From assembly GCA_021324775.1 (NCBI GenBank), contig JAJPIM010000043.1, positions 1 through 64,000 on the forward strand: a DNA stretch of 64,000 nucleotides, in the 5' to 3' direction. The stretch comes from Gemmatimonadota bacterium. GTDB taxonomy: Bacteria > Gemmatimonadota > Gemmatimonadetes > Gemmatimonadales > Gemmatimonadaceae. The notes below the pieces were generated by a model, which ran no database searches, was not told where the DNA came from, and saw only the letters and a list, made by a program, of their open reading frames with translations. This document shows, piece by piece, positions 36,128 through 44,783 of the stretch. How positions within the stretch are numbered: position 1 is the first letter of the stretch; every line of letters starts with the position of its first letter. A program made the translations under genes and the position numbers.

Positions 36128-36919
36128 ATGAGCAAGATGTCACCACCTGAGACGATCTCGAAAGAAGGGACGCATGCCATGCATACGCCGCCAGTTGTGC
36201 AGGCGAGAGAATGGGAGGCTGCGCGCGAGCAGCTTCTCGTCAAGGAGAAGGCGTTGACACACGCCCGTGACGCGCTGGCGGCGGAGCGGCGGCGGATGCC
36301 GTGGGTGGAGGTGGAGAAGGACTACGTGTTCGAAGGACCGAACGGACCGGTGAGCCTCCTCGATCTCTTTCAGGGCCGGCGCCAACTGATTGTGTACCGC
36401 GCTTTCTTCGAGCCCGGTGTTCACGGGTGGCCGGAGCATGCCTGCATTGGGTGCTCGCTGGGTGCCGACCAGGTTTCGCATCTCTCCCATCTGAATGCCC
36501 GCGACACCACGCTCGTCTATGCGTCGCGTGCATCGCAGGCTGATATCGCGCGACTCAAGGCGCGGATGGGCTGGGAGCGCATTCCCTGGTATACCATCAC
36601 CGACAGCTTCGACGTGGATCACGGGGTAGATCAGTGGCACGGGCATAACGCGTTCTTCCGTGACGGAGACCGCGTGTTCCGCACCTACTTCATCAACAAT
36701 CGTGGCGATGAGGCGATGGGCACGGTGTGGAGCTACCTCGACCTGACCGCGCTGGGGCGCCAGGAAGCGTGGGAGGACTTGCCGGAGGGGTACCCCAAGA
36801 GCCGGCCGTACAAGTGGTGGAACTGGCATGACAGCTACGTTCCCGACACCGCGCCCGATCCGAAATGGGTTCAGGTGTCGGACGTTGGCGAAGCTGCCTT
36901 TCGGAAGCGTGAGGGCTAG
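36128..36919 (+). CDS. DUF899 family (thioredoxin-like) protein
   Basis: The 263-residue product matches the DUF899 family: WEAAREQLLVKEKALTHARDALAAERRRMPWVEVEKDYVFEGPNG, LLDLFQGRRQLIVYRAFFEPG, CIGCSLGADQ and FINNRGDEAMGTVWSYLDLT, ending in KWWNWHDSY. The fold is thioredoxin-like with a Cys pair (ACIGCS). The enzymatic activity of the family is not established. A GGAGG sits 5 bases before the ATG at 36128. It is divergent from the TPR-HTH gene and 4 bases upstream of a small membrane protein gene. Confidence 0.85.
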   Translation: MSKMSPPETISKEGTHAMHTPPVVQAREWEAAREQLLVKEKALTHARDALAAERRRMPWVEVEKDYVFEGPNGPVSLLDLFQGRRQLIVYRAFFEPGVHGWPEHACIGCSLGADQVSHLSHLNARDTTLVYASRASQADIARLKARMGWERIPWYTITDSFDVDHGVDQWHGHNAFFRDGDRVFRTYFINNRGDEAMGTVWSYLDLTALGRQEAWEDLPEGYPKSRPYKWWNWHDSYVPDTAPDPKWVQVSDVGEAAFRKREG

Positions 36920-36923
36920 CCCG

Positions 36924-37238
36924 ATGACAGGCGCCGACCGTGTGCTGTCGTTCGCTGCTGCGCCGGTGTTCGCGGTCATGGCCATCCTGACCGGCATTCC
37001 GTTGGGAGGAATGCCGGTGATGGCCTGCTCATCCAGCCACGACCCATCGCCGCTCAGCGGAATGGCGCTGATGTATCTGCTGATGGGCGCACTGCATTTG
37101 GGGCCCTGGCTCCGGCGCATCACTTTGCGCCGCGGTCCAGCGGCGGGTCCCGAATGTAGGGACACCGGCAATCTGGCCGGCACGCAGATGCTTCACACAG
37201 TCTGGGAGCGTCCTGGCGCGATAGATTTGAGCGCATGA
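36924..37238 (+). CDS. small membrane protein following DUF899
   Basis: This 104-residue product has two hydrophobic segments: VLSFAAAPVFAVMAILTGIP near the N-terminus and LSGMALMYLLMGALHLGPWL in the middle. A Cys and small residues lie between them. The MALMYLLM..LH..PWL pattern resembles small proteins I recall beside DUF899 genes elsewhere, but no function is known. It starts 4 bases after the DUF899 stop and overlaps the next gene by 4 bases (ATGA), so the three are likely co-translated. The C-terminal ~35 residues look poorly structured. Confidence 0.6.
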   Translation: MTGADRVLSFAAAPVFAVMAILTGIPLGGMPVMACSSSHDPSPLSGMALMYLLMGALHLGPWLRRITLRRGPAAGPECRDTGNLAGTQMLHTVWERPGAIDLSA

Positions 37239-38272
37239 AATCCTGGTCAACTGTCGCCGGATGGCAGCCACCGCCCGGCTGGCTCAAGCTCACCACGCTC
37301 GACATGCACACGGGCGGAGAGCCACTCCGCGTGATCACCGGTGGCCTGCCGCCTCTCACCGGGCGCACGGTGCTCGAGAAGCGCAGCGCGTTTCGAGAGC
37401 ACTACGACCACATTCGCACCGGATTGATGTGGGAACCACGCGGCCACGCTGACATGTACGGCGCCGTGGTGACGCCGTCAGCCGACGCCGATCTCGACGT
37501 GTTCTTTCTGCACAACGAGGGCTACAGCACGATGTGCGGGCACGCGATCATCGCGCTGACGACACTCGCGTATCGCACCGGGTTGATCGAGACGACAGCG
37601 GGATCCGGGCGCATCAGCTTCAACGTGCCTGCGGGACGCATCGAGGCCTCGGTCCAGACCGAGGGCGGAGAACTGCGCCAAGCGTCCTTTCGGAATGTGC
37701 CCTCGTATCTGTATCTCAGAGACAAAGCTGTGGACGTGCGCGGCGTCGGCCGTGTGCGCTTTGACGTCGCCTACGGGGGAGCGTACTACGCGTTCGTGGA
37801 GGCGGAGCCGCTCGCCCTCGTGCTCGCGCCCGAGGCCTACAACCAGCTCATCGACTACGGACGCCGGATCAAACGTGCGGTCATGGCGGAGTTCGCGATC
37901 GAGCATCCGTTCGAGAAAGCGCTCAGCTTCCTCTACGGTACGATTTTCACCAGCCGCGCCCACAATCCCGCGCACCATAGCCGGAATGTCTGCATCTTCG
38001 CAGAGGGCGAGGTCGATCGCTCGCCGACGGGCTCCGGTATCAGCGCCCGCGCTGCACTGCATCATGCGAAGGGGGAATTACCGCTGGGCGAGACGGTGAC
38101 GATCGAGAGCATCCTCGGTACCACCATGACAGTGCAGGCGGCAGAGCGCACGACGTTCGGCCCCTACGAGGCCGTCATTCCCGAAGTCAGCGGGACGGCG
38201 TTCATCACCGGGCGCCACGAGTTCTGGTTCGATCCGCGAGACCCACTGAGGACGGGTTTCATTTTTCGTTAG
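37235..38272 (+). CDS. trans-3-hydroxy-L-proline dehydratase (proline racemase family)
   Basis: The 345-residue product belongs to the proline racemase superfamily: MHTGGEPLRVI, MWEPRGHADMYGA, catalytic Cys101 in STMCGHAIIALTT, and the second site DRSPTGSGISA, where racemases have Cys but this protein has Thr265. The Cys/Thr pair is characteristic of trans-3-hydroxy-L-proline dehydratase, which makes pyrroline-2-carboxylate. The reductase that normally follows in the pathway is not in the window. The ATG overlaps the upstream small membrane gene by 4 bases. Confidence 0.87.
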   Translation: MKSWSTVAGWQPPPGWLKLTTLDMHTGGEPLRVITGGLPPLTGRTVLEKRSAFREHYDHIRTGLMWEPRGHADMYGAVVTPSADADLDVFFLHNEGYSTMCGHAIIALTTLAYRTGLIETTAGSGRISFNVPAGRIEASVQTEGGELRQASFRNVPSYLYLRDKAVDVRGVGRVRFDVAYGGAYYAFVEAEPLALVLAPEAYNQLIDYGRRIKRAVMAEFAIEHPFEKALSFLYGTIFTSRAHNPAHHSRNVCIFAEGEVDRSPTGSGISARAALHHAKGELPLGETVTIESILGTTMTVQAAERTTFGPYEAVIPEVSGTAFITGRHEFWFDPRDPLRTGFIFR

Positions 38273-38301
38273 GGACGGACGGCGACTGGTTCCCCAGGCG
38301 T

Positions 38302-38754
38302 TCAGACGCCTTTCTCGGCGAGCAGCGCCATGAACTGGGCGGGCTCGCTGATTTGCAGCAGCCGCTGGGGCACGTCCTGCTCTTTGCTGAACTGCGCAAT
38401 CTTGCCCAGCACCGGCAGGTATTGGTTCGAGACCTCGAGTGGCGGCGCGACGATGAGGAAGAAGAAAAAGACCGGCTTCTCATCGATTGCCTTGAAATCC
38501 ACGCCAGCGGGCTTCCGGCCGAACGCGACGCGGAGCTTGTTGACCACGAGCGAGCGGCAGTGCGGGATCGCGATCCCGCGACCGATGCCCGTGGAGCCGA
38601 GGTTTTCCCGGCGCTTGAGCATCTTGAAGAGCATGCCGTCGGACTTGTCATCGAGCTTGAGCAAGCCAATCAGCTCGCGAAGGATGTCGTCCTTGGTGGT
38701 GCCTTCGAGCTGGAGCTTGATGGCATCCTCGGAGAAGAACTCGCGTAACTCCAT
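38302..38754 (-). CDS. PTS EIIA (PtsN/fructose-type) domain protein
   Basis: The 150-residue product is a stand-alone EIIA domain: LREFFSEDAIKLQLEGTTKDDILRELIGLL, then RENLGSTGIGRGIAIPHCRS with the phosphorylatable His, and a C-terminal LGKIAQFSKEQDVPQRLLQI. In bacteria lacking sugar-transporting PTS these proteins act in nitrogen/potassium-type regulation. It is convergent with the dehydratase gene and divergent from dus. No EI or HPr gene is in the window. Confidence 0.85.
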   Translation of the reverse strand: MELREFFSEDAIKLQLEGTTKDDILRELIGLLKLDDKSDGMLFKMLKRRENLGSTGIGRGIAIPHCRSLVVNKLRVAFGRKPAGVDFKAIDEKPVFFFFLIVAPPLEVSNQYLPVLGKIAQFSKEQDVPQRLLQISEPAQFMALLAEKGV

Positions 38755-38895
38755 GCAGCCTCACGGGTCTCAGTATGCCGGGCGAACACGCTGCCGGCAG
38801 CGGCGGGCAGTGGGGGCGTAAATTAGAGAGGCCCGCAAGTCGTGTCAAATCTTCACGTTGCACGCTTTTTCGCGGGCCGTTACCTTGAAAACGCG

Positions 38896-39939
38896 ATGCC
38901 ATTTCCATACCGGGTGACCGAGCGGGTCCCGTTGTATCTGGCCCCCATGGCTGGGGTGTCGGAATCGCCGTTCCGCCGGCTGTGCCGGTCGTTCGGCGCG
39001 GATGTGGTCGTGACCGAGTTTCTGTCGGCCGAGGGCATTCGCCGCGAGAACCCGGCCACCATCGACAAGCTGCGCTTCGGTCCGGACGAACGCCCCATCG
39101 GCGTGCAGATCTTCGGAGCAGATGCGGAAGCGATGGGAGACGCGGCGGGGCTCGTGACCGAGGTCTTCGCCCCCGAGTTCATCGACATCAATTTCGGCTG
39201 CCCGGTCAAGAAAGTCGTGAAGCGCAACGGCGGCTCGGGATGCCTCAAGGATCTCGGACTGGTCGAGAGCGTGATTCGCGCGGTCGCGGCGCACACCCAT
39301 CTCCCGGTCACGGTGAAGATCCGGAGCGGATGGAGCGAGGAGTTGCGTGATCCGGTCGCGATCGCGCTCCGGTGCCAGGACGCGGGTGCCCGGGCGATCA
39401 CGTTGCACCCTCGCACGCGCGCGCAGATGTATACGGGCGCGGCGCGCTGGGACGAGATCGCGGCGTTGGTTGCGGCGCTCGAGATCCCGGTGATCGGGAA
39501 CGGGGATATCCGGACGGCGGAGGATGCCGTGCGGATGTATCGCGAGACGGGATGCGCGGGAGTCATGATTGCGCGAGGCTCGTTCGGCCAGCCGTGGATC
39601 TTCACCCAGGCACGGGCGATCCTGAACGGGACTCCGGTCCCGCCTACCCCTCCGGTGGCGGAGCGTTTCGCGGTCGCGATCCGGCACGCGCGGATGGCCG
39701 CGGACTACGAAGCGGATCCGCGCGGAGCGGCGATCGAGTTCCGGAAGCACTTGGGCTGGTACGTCAAGGGCATCCCCGGGTCGGCGGAGCTTCGGCAGCG
39801 GCTCCACGCGGTGGATTCGTTCGACCAGGTGGCTGAGTTGTTCGCAGAATACCTGGAGGACGCCGGCCGGTATGGCGCGAGGGGAGTGTCGTCCGACCTC
39901 GGTGAAGAGCTCGTGGGTGCCGAACCCGCCCAGCTCTGA
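38896..39939 (+). CDS. dus: tRNA-dihydrouridine synthase
   Basis: This FMN-dependent reductase makes dihydrouridine in the D-loop of tRNAs. In the 347-residue product the visible elements are LAPMAGVSESPFRRLCRSFGA, GVQIFGAD, DINFGCPVKKVVKRNGGSG with the catalytic Cys, VTVKIRSGW, LHPRTRAQMYTGAARW and IGNGDI, then a C-terminal helical domain. It is DusB-like in length and motifs. The ATG at 38896 is preferred over an upstream in-frame start at 38842. It overlaps larB. Confidence 0.93.
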   Translation: MPFPYRVTERVPLYLAPMAGVSESPFRRLCRSFGADVVVTEFLSAEGIRRENPATIDKLRFGPDERPIGVQIFGADAEAMGDAAGLVTEVFAPEFIDINFGCPVKKVVKRNGGSGCLKDLGLVESVIRAVAAHTHLPVTVKIRSGWSEELRDPVAIALRCQDAGARAITLHPRTRAQMYTGAARWDEIAALVAALEIPVIGNGDIRTAEDAVRMYRETGCAGVMIARGSFGQPWIFTQARAILNGTPVPPTPPVAERFAVAIRHARMAADYEADPRGAAIEFRKHLGWYVKGIPGSAELRQRLHAVDSFDQVAELFAEYLEDAGRYGARGVSSDLGEELVGAEPAQL

Positions 39940-40708
39940 CCAGGACGTGATCCCCGATCGTGCACTGGCGCTCCTCCGCCAGGTAGCCGATGGAGTGGTG
40001 CGACCCGAGCAGGCCCTTGCCGCATTGGTGGAGGAACCGGGAGGGGAGGCGCTCGATTTCGCGACTATCGACTATCACCGGGCCCTTCGCCAGGGCTATC
40101 CCGAAATCATTTTCGCCCAGGGAAAAACCCCGGAGCAGGTGGTGACGATAGCAGACCGGCTGGCCGCGGGCGGCGATGGTTTCCTCGCCACCCGGACGGA
40201 TTCGGGCCACCAGGAGGCGCTGAGGCGCCGGTTCGAGCGGGTCGAGATCAATCCGGTGGCGCGGACTGCCTATCTCGCGGGTGACGTGCCGCTCTCGCTG
40301 CGGAGCGGCGAGATCATGATCGTCACGGCTGGGACGAGCGACGGGGGTGTCGCCGAAGAGGCCGCGGTGACGGCTGGGGCGCTGGGGCATCGGGTCGCGC
40401 GGGCGGCCGATGTGGGTGTCGCGGGACTGCACCGGATCTTTGCGCACCGAGCGGCATTGGCGGCCGCGTCGGTCGTCATCGTCATCGCGGGGATGGATGG
40501 TGCGCTGCCGTCCGTCGTCGGCGGCCTGGTGGGAGTGCCGGTGATCGCCGTTCCGACCAGTGTCGGGTATGGAGCCAGCTTCGGCGGAGTGGCCGCCCTC
40601 CTGGCGATGCTGAATAGTTGCGCGTCGGGGGTGACCGTCGTGAACATCGACAACGGGTTTGGCGCGGCGATGGCCGCGGCGCGGATCCTCAGAGCGCGAG
40701 AGACGTGA
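39917..40708 (+). CDS. larB: nickel-pincer cofactor biosynthesis protein LarB
   Basis: LarB carboxylates and hydrolyses nicotinic acid adenine dinucleotide to begin nickel-pincer nucleotide synthesis. The product has the N-terminal LARB segment (ALDFATIDYHRALRQGYPEIIFAQGKTPEQV) and a C-terminal PurE/AIR-carboxylase-like domain (VTAGTSDGGVAEEAAVTAGALGHRV, IAGMDGALPSVVGGLVGVPVIAVPTSVGYG). The start is ambiguous: ATG 39872, GTG 39917 or GTG 39947. The middle one is used here; 39947 would give the most typical length. LarC, LarE and LarA genes are absent nearby, so the pathway would need other loci. Confidence 0.9.
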   Translation: MPNPPSSDQDVIPDRALALLRQVADGVVRPEQALAALVEEPGGEALDFATIDYHRALRQGYPEIIFAQGKTPEQVVTIADRLAAGGDGFLATRTDSGHQEALRRRFERVEINPVARTAYLAGDVPLSLRSGEIMIVTAGTSDGGVAEEAAVTAGALGHRVARAADVGVAGLHRIFAHRAALAAASVVIVIAGMDGALPSVVGGLVGVPVIAVPTSVGYGASFGGVAALLAMLNSCASGVTVVNIDNGFGAAMAAARILRARET

Positions 40709-40820
40709 GCGCAGGGTGAGCAGGCAGCTATCTAGAAAATAGTTTAGGTGGGTAGCGTAACCGGTTGTAGGGTTGGATCGTACGATGCACGTTTTGATGT
40801 GGATTGTGCCAATCTGCCCA

Positions 40821-40848
40821 TTGATCCTGCGGCCTGTGGTGCTAGATT
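40821..40848 (+). promoter_or_regulatory. promoter of tmRNA gene
   Basis: TTGATC and TAGATT are separated by 16 bases, with the -10 ending 18 bases before the mature tmRNA 5' end. The remaining 112 bases between larB and this element contain no gene; they include a short CTAT...ATAG inverted repeat. Confidence 0.5.
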
Positions 40849-40866
40849 AAAGGGAGTTGTGCACAT

Positions 40867-41221
40867 GGGGGCGAACTAGGCTCGACATGTGTTGTGCAGC
40901 TGGTGTGGCGTGCCCAGGTCCTCGGGTCCCTGGTAAAACACTCGGGAAAATCACAAAAGCCAACAACAACCTGGCTCTGGCTGCGTAACTTCGGTTGCGC
41001 GCCTTGCCGCTGAGGAAGCCCGCCCGGGGCGGCCACGGCGGTATCGAAAATCTGGGCTAGCCTGCGGTCGCGTCTTCCGGCAGCGGGCGAAATTCTAGAA
41101 GACTTGCTCAGCCGTGGGTTGCTTGCTCGCCAGCGGCTGGAGACCTCAAGTAGCAAGCTACGCACGTAGACGCGCTGGTGAATCGACGGCATGGACCGGG
41201 GGGCAGTACCCCGCGCCTCCA
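40867..41221 (+). ncRNA. ssrA: transfer-messenger RNA (tmRNA)
   Basis: tmRNA rescues stalled ribosomes with SmpB and tags the nascent peptide for proteolysis. The 5' end GGGGGCG pairs with the 3' CGCCTCC (41214-41220) to form the tRNA-like acceptor stem, and A41221 is the discriminator. The tag reading frame starts at GCC 40959 and reads ANNNLALAA before TAA at 40986-40988, a classical tag ending in LAA. Total length of about 355 bases is typical. CCA is not encoded. The T-arm is CGGGG/CCCCG with the loop GGCAGTA, which departs from the usual TTCRANY. Confidence 0.93.
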
Positions 41222-41232
41222 TCACGCGGTAC

Positions 41233-41266
41233 GGAGGGCCAGTTCCCTGACAGGGGCTGGCCCTCC
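41233..41266 (+). terminator. hairpin downstream of tmRNA
   Basis: GGAGGGCCAG (41233-41242) pairs perfectly with CTGGCCCTCC (41257-41266), and inside it CCCT pairs with AGGG. It starts 12 bases after the tmRNA 3' end and is probably its terminator, although only a TTT follows. The remaining bases to 41407 hold no supported gene. Confidence 0.55.
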
Positions 41267-41407
41267 GGTGCGTTTGCGGCTCTCCGAGTCGATCGTACTC
41301 GGGGGCAGTGCCTGTTACACCGTGCTTCTCGGCGGCGTCTCTCGCAGGAGCGGGTTCAGGAGCCGTTCAACGCGCTCCGCAGGTTCGAACCGCATGCCTG
41401 AGGGCTG

Positions 41408-42754
41408 ATGAGACTCTGGGGTCTGGCCACAAGAATCGCTGCGATCGTCGCCTTCGTGGTCCTGGCTGGGATCACCACCGCCGGCGTGCTCGCGTGGCGC
41501 CTGGGATCGCGGGAGACCGCTGAGTGGGTCGTGTCGTCGGGACTCCTTGTGGTGGCGCTGGCATGCGTGGCCCTCCTGTATCTGACCCGCGGGGTGCTGC
41601 TCCGGTTGGAGACGATCCGTCAGGCGGCGGCCCGGATAGCGGCGGGCGATCTCACGGCCCGTGCCTGTATCGAGGGTCAGGGGGAGATTGCGGAGCTGGG
41701 CGGCGTGTTCGACGCAATGGCCTCGCAGATCCAGGCGTTGAACGAGCGCATCGTGACGTCGACCGAGCAGCTCACGGCGTCGAGCAAGCAAGTAGACGCG
41801 GCGGTGGCGGCGGCGGCGGTGGCGACGCAGCAGGTCGCGACGTCGATCGGCGAAGTGTCGCAGGGCGCGGCGGAGTCGGCCAACCGGGTGGACGAGGCGA
41901 CCAAGCAGGCGCACCAGGCGCTGGAGCATGTGCGCGCAATCCGGGGCGAGGTCGATCGGGCGCTCGAGGAAGCGCGATCCACGGGCGCCCTGGCGTCCGA
42001 CGGGCACGCGCAGGTCTCGCGGACGCTGGCGGTCAGCGATGGGGTGCGTGCGGCGGTGGAGCGGGCCCGTCTCGTGATGGGTGAGCTGGAGGATCAGGCC
42101 CGCCGGATCGAGTCGATCGTGGCGATCATCAAGCGCATCGCGTCGCAGACGAATTTGCTCGCGCTGAACGCGGCGATCGAAGCAGCGCGAGCGGGTGAGG
42201 CCGGGCGTGGCTTCGCGGTCGTGGCGAGCGAGGTCCGGGCGCTGGCGGACGAAGTGCGGACTTCGTCGGACGGCATTGGAGCGATTGTCGCCGAGACCAA
42301 GTCGCGGACAGCGAGTGCGTCGGCATTGATGGCCGAGGTAGATGCGGAGACGCTGGCGGGTGCGGACGCGGCGCGGGCGAGCGATGAGGCGTTCGGCCGG
42401 ATCGGCACCGCGATCGAGCATCTCACCTCACAGGTGAACTCGATCAAGGGTGCGGCCGAATCCGTCGCCGCGGCAGTCGCGCAGCTGGATGGGGCGATCG
42501 CGGGGGTGGCGGCGATCGCGCAGCAGAGTGCGGCGACGAGCCAGGAAGTGTCGGCGCTCGCGCAGGAGCAGAGCGCGACCTTCACCGAGATTACGCGCGA
42601 GATTCACGACGTGTCGAGCATGGCGCAGGAGCTACGCGCGGTGGTATCGCGTGGCATGATGACGACCGTGGAGTTCGCGGTGCCGGCGACGTCGGGCCCG
42701 GTGGGTCCGTCTCGGGTGGTGCCTGGCGTCTCGGCGCCGCCGGTGCCGGCGTAA
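41408..42754 (+). CDS. methyl-accepting chemotaxis protein without a periplasmic sensor domain
   Basis: The 448-residue product has two membrane helices (about 7-29 and 42-61) separated by only ~12 residues, so there is no extracellular ligand domain. A HAMP-like region follows ([45 protein letters not shown]), then a long coiled coil with the MCP signalling tip [41 protein letters not shown]. It may sense membrane state or cytoplasmic cues, or work as a non-chemotactic signalling unit. No che genes are in the window. Confidence 0.88.
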   Translation: MRLWGLATRIAAIVAFVVLAGITTAGVLAWRLGSRETAEWVVSSGLLVVALACVALLYLTRGVLLRLETIRQAAARIAAGDLTARACIEGQGEIAELGGVFDAMASQIQALNERIVTSTEQLTASSKQVDAAVAAAAVATQQVATSIGEVSQGAAESANRVDEATKQAHQALEHVRAIRGEVDRALEEARSTGALASDGHAQVSRTLAVSDGVRAAVERARLVMGELEDQARRIESIVAIIKRIASQTNLLALNAAIEAARAGEAGRGFAVVASEVRALADEVRTSSDGIGAIVAETKSRTASASALMAEVDAETLAGADAARASDEAFGRIGTAIEHLTSQVNSIKGAAESVAAAVAQLDGAIAGVAAIAQQSAATSQEVSALAQEQSATFTEITREIHDVSSMAQELRAVVSRGMMTTVEFAVPATSGPVGPSRVVPGVSAPPVPA

Positions 42755-42811
42755 GCCGTCCCACATTGGTGCGCTCGTGCAGAGCGTACGAGTGGTGCCG
42801 TCAGCGCTGGC

Positions 42812-42839
42812 TTGACACCATGGGGGGCCGGGCTAGGTT
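42812..42839 (+). promoter_or_regulatory. promoter of initiator tRNA
   Basis: TTGACA (a perfect -35) and TAGGTT are separated by 16 bases, and the -10 ends 11 bases before tRNA-fMet. It is one of the clearest promoters in the window. Confidence 0.6.
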
Positions 42840-42850
42840 ACGGTATCTGG

Positions 42851-43123
<273 letters not shown>

Positions 43124-43141
43124 CAAAAGGAGTTGAATGAT

Positions 43142-43173
43142 GGGGCCACCTCGACAGGGGTGGCCCTTTTTTT
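43142..43173 (+). terminator. intrinsic terminator of the tRNA-fMet unit
   Basis: GGGCCACC (43143-43150) pairs with GGTGGCCC (43159-43166) and is followed by seven T. It is the strongest intrinsic terminator seen in the window, and closes the tRNA-fMet-repeat transcript. Confidence 0.88.
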
Positions 43174-43188
43174 GTGCCTCGAAAGGGA

Positions 43189-43224
43189 ACCGCCGCGCTC
43201 CCCGATTGAAGGGAACGCGGCGGT
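43189..43224 (-). terminator. hairpin downstream of the lipoprotein gene
   Basis: ACCGCCGCG (43189-43197) and CGCGGCGGT (43216-43224) form a 9-bp stem. It lies downstream of the minus-strand lipoprotein gene, ending 59 bases past its stop; on that strand a short CCCTTT follows, so termination is plausible but not certain. Confidence 0.45.
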
Positions 43225-43282
43225 CCGAAATCCTGGTACTCGTGAGCACGGCTGATACGGCCGCGCCCCGTCAGCGAGAAGG

Positions 43283-43975
43283 CTAGTGCGCCCAGATGAC
43301 CATGTACCCCTGGCCTGCGGCGCCGCCCGCGTTGCTGCTGCAGTAGCTGCCCGCGAACTCCTCCCACTGGTCGCCCACCGGCATCGTCGCAAAGGAATAC
43401 TCGAGGCGATACTGGGTGTTGGCGCGCTTGGCAGCGTAGTCGGCCTGCACCGATCCGGTGACGTCCAGCGACTTCCAGCCGGAGGTGGTGTCACGTGCCA
43501 GCGTCCCGATGTTGGCCTGAAGGGTCTGGCTTCCCCAGGACAACGAGTCCTGAAAGACGGCGCCCCAATTCACGTGGTCGACCACGATCGAGTCGCTGAA
43601 CGTATTACCGCCGTGGCCGCACGCGTAGTTGTACATCTTCGCGCTGTCAACGACGCCCTTGCCGGAGAGCTTCGGGAGGGTGTACTGGATCAGAAGGCGG
43701 TAGTTGTCGAAGTCCCCCGAGCCATCGAGATCCGTCTGTACGAAATTGCCGTCCCCCGCGCCGTTGTACGAGTAGTACCCGGAATCGGCGCTCCCGGTGT
43801 TCGCCCACCAATCGAGGACAGTCACATTGCTCTCGTCGAGCGAGACGGTGTCCGACGCGGCCACGGACGCTGGTGCGGCCGCCTTGTCTGTGCTACATGC
43901 AGTGGAGAGAAAGATCGCTGGAATGGCGACGGCAGTTGCGGCCGCGATCCAGCGCGAGCGAGAGCGGAGTGACAT
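43283..43975 (-). CDS. lipoprotein of unknown function
   Basis: The 230-residue product has a basic N-terminus and a lipobox-type signal peptide ending LSTAC around residue 27, so it is probably lipid-anchored. The mature part (DNYRLLIQYTLPKLSGKGVVDSAKMYNY..., WGSQTLQANIGTLARDTTSGWKSLDVTGSVQADYAAKR) resembles the beta-sandwich DNRLRE/CBM96-like domains found in surface proteins, in which a paired strand pattern and a ...W...DVT..V segment recur. The match is by pattern only. It is convergent with the tRNA-fMet unit. Confidence 0.7.
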   Translation of the reverse strand: MSLRSRSRWIAAATAVAIPAIFLSTACSTDKAAAPASVAASDTVSLDESNVTVLDWWANTGSADSGYYSYNGAGDGNFVQTDLDGSGDFDNYRLLIQYTLPKLSGKGVVDSAKMYNYACGHGGNTFSDSIVVDHVNWGAVFQDSLSWGSQTLQANIGTLARDTTSGWKSLDVTGSVQADYAAKRANTQYRLEYSFATMPVGDQWEEFAGSYCSSNAGGAAGQGYMVIWAH

Positions 43976-44139
43976 GTGGGATGGGGCTGAAGAGTGGGTG
44001 GCGCGTGCGCGATTGTGCCGCAGACGTCGTTTCCGAGCAGACGGCCGCGCCGATCAGCCCGTCACGTTAGCATTTCCTTATCTGGGGCCCCGTGAACTCC
44101 GGGTGGGAGAGTAGGGGCCTAACCCGAGGTGTCAGGCGT

Positions 44140-44715
44140 ATGCAGCCAAGATTGGCAGTCATCGCCCTCTGGATCGGATGGCTCCTGTCATGGATGGCGG
44201 CGGCGGGGTGGCAGAAGACGACGGTCAAGCGGGTTGCCGCCGGCGCGGAGATCCGGTACCGCCTGGTGCTGATCATCGGCGGCTTGCTGCTCGCGATCCC
44301 CGCTCGCCGCTATGCGGGGCCGCTTCGCCTCTATCGCGTCACCTGGGCTGAAGCCTGGATCTGTGTCGGCCTCATCGCGCTGGGTATTGCGTTCGCGTGG
44401 TGGGCTCGGATCCATCTCGGGCCGCTGTGGTCAGGGAGCGTTACGAGAAAAGAGGACCATCGGGTGGTGGATTCCGGCCCCTATGGCATTGTGCGTCACC
44501 CGATCTACACGGGCCTGCTCCTGGCCGTCCTCGCCACGGCGGCCATCAAGGGGACCATTCTGGGGTTTGCGGGAGCACTCATCATCGTCATCGGTCTCGT
44601 GATGAAGGCGCGTGTGGAGGAGCAGTGGCTTCGGGAAGAACTCGGCGCGGAGGCCTACGATGCATATCGCCGCCGGGTGCCGATGGTGGTGCCATTCTTG
44701 CCGGCGGCGGGGTAG
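44140..44715 (+). CDS. isoprenylcysteine carboxyl methyltransferase family membrane protein
   Basis: The 191-residue product has about five hydrophobic segments. Near the C-terminus it has the ICMT/NnrU-type signature RVVDSGPYGIVRHPIYTGLLLAVLA, followed by EEQWLREELGAEAYDAYRRRVP. Bacterial members are membrane methyltransferases of mostly unknown substrate. The ATG at 44140 is preferred to 44092, which would add a hydrophilic leader. The aldo/keto reductase gene follows after 68 bases. Confidence 0.8.
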   Translation: MQPRLAVIALWIGWLLSWMAAAGWQKTTVKRVAAGAEIRYRLVLIIGGLLLAIPARRYAGPLRLYRVTWAEAWICVGLIALGIAFAWWARIHLGPLWSGSVTRKEDHRVVDSGPYGIVRHPIYTGLLLAVLATAAIKGTILGFAGALIIVIGLVMKARVEEQWLREELGAEAYDAYRRRVPMVVPFLPAAG

Positions 44716-44783
44716 GGGCGCCGACAGGACTCATTTCCGCCGTCCAGGGCTTCGCCAGCAGACATCTCCGGAGGGTATTCCAC

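Noticed and set aside
40705-40730. GTGAGC repeats after larB resembling the relay units
   Set aside because: Two GTGA copies 11 bases apart lead to no gene; probably coincidental or a remnant.
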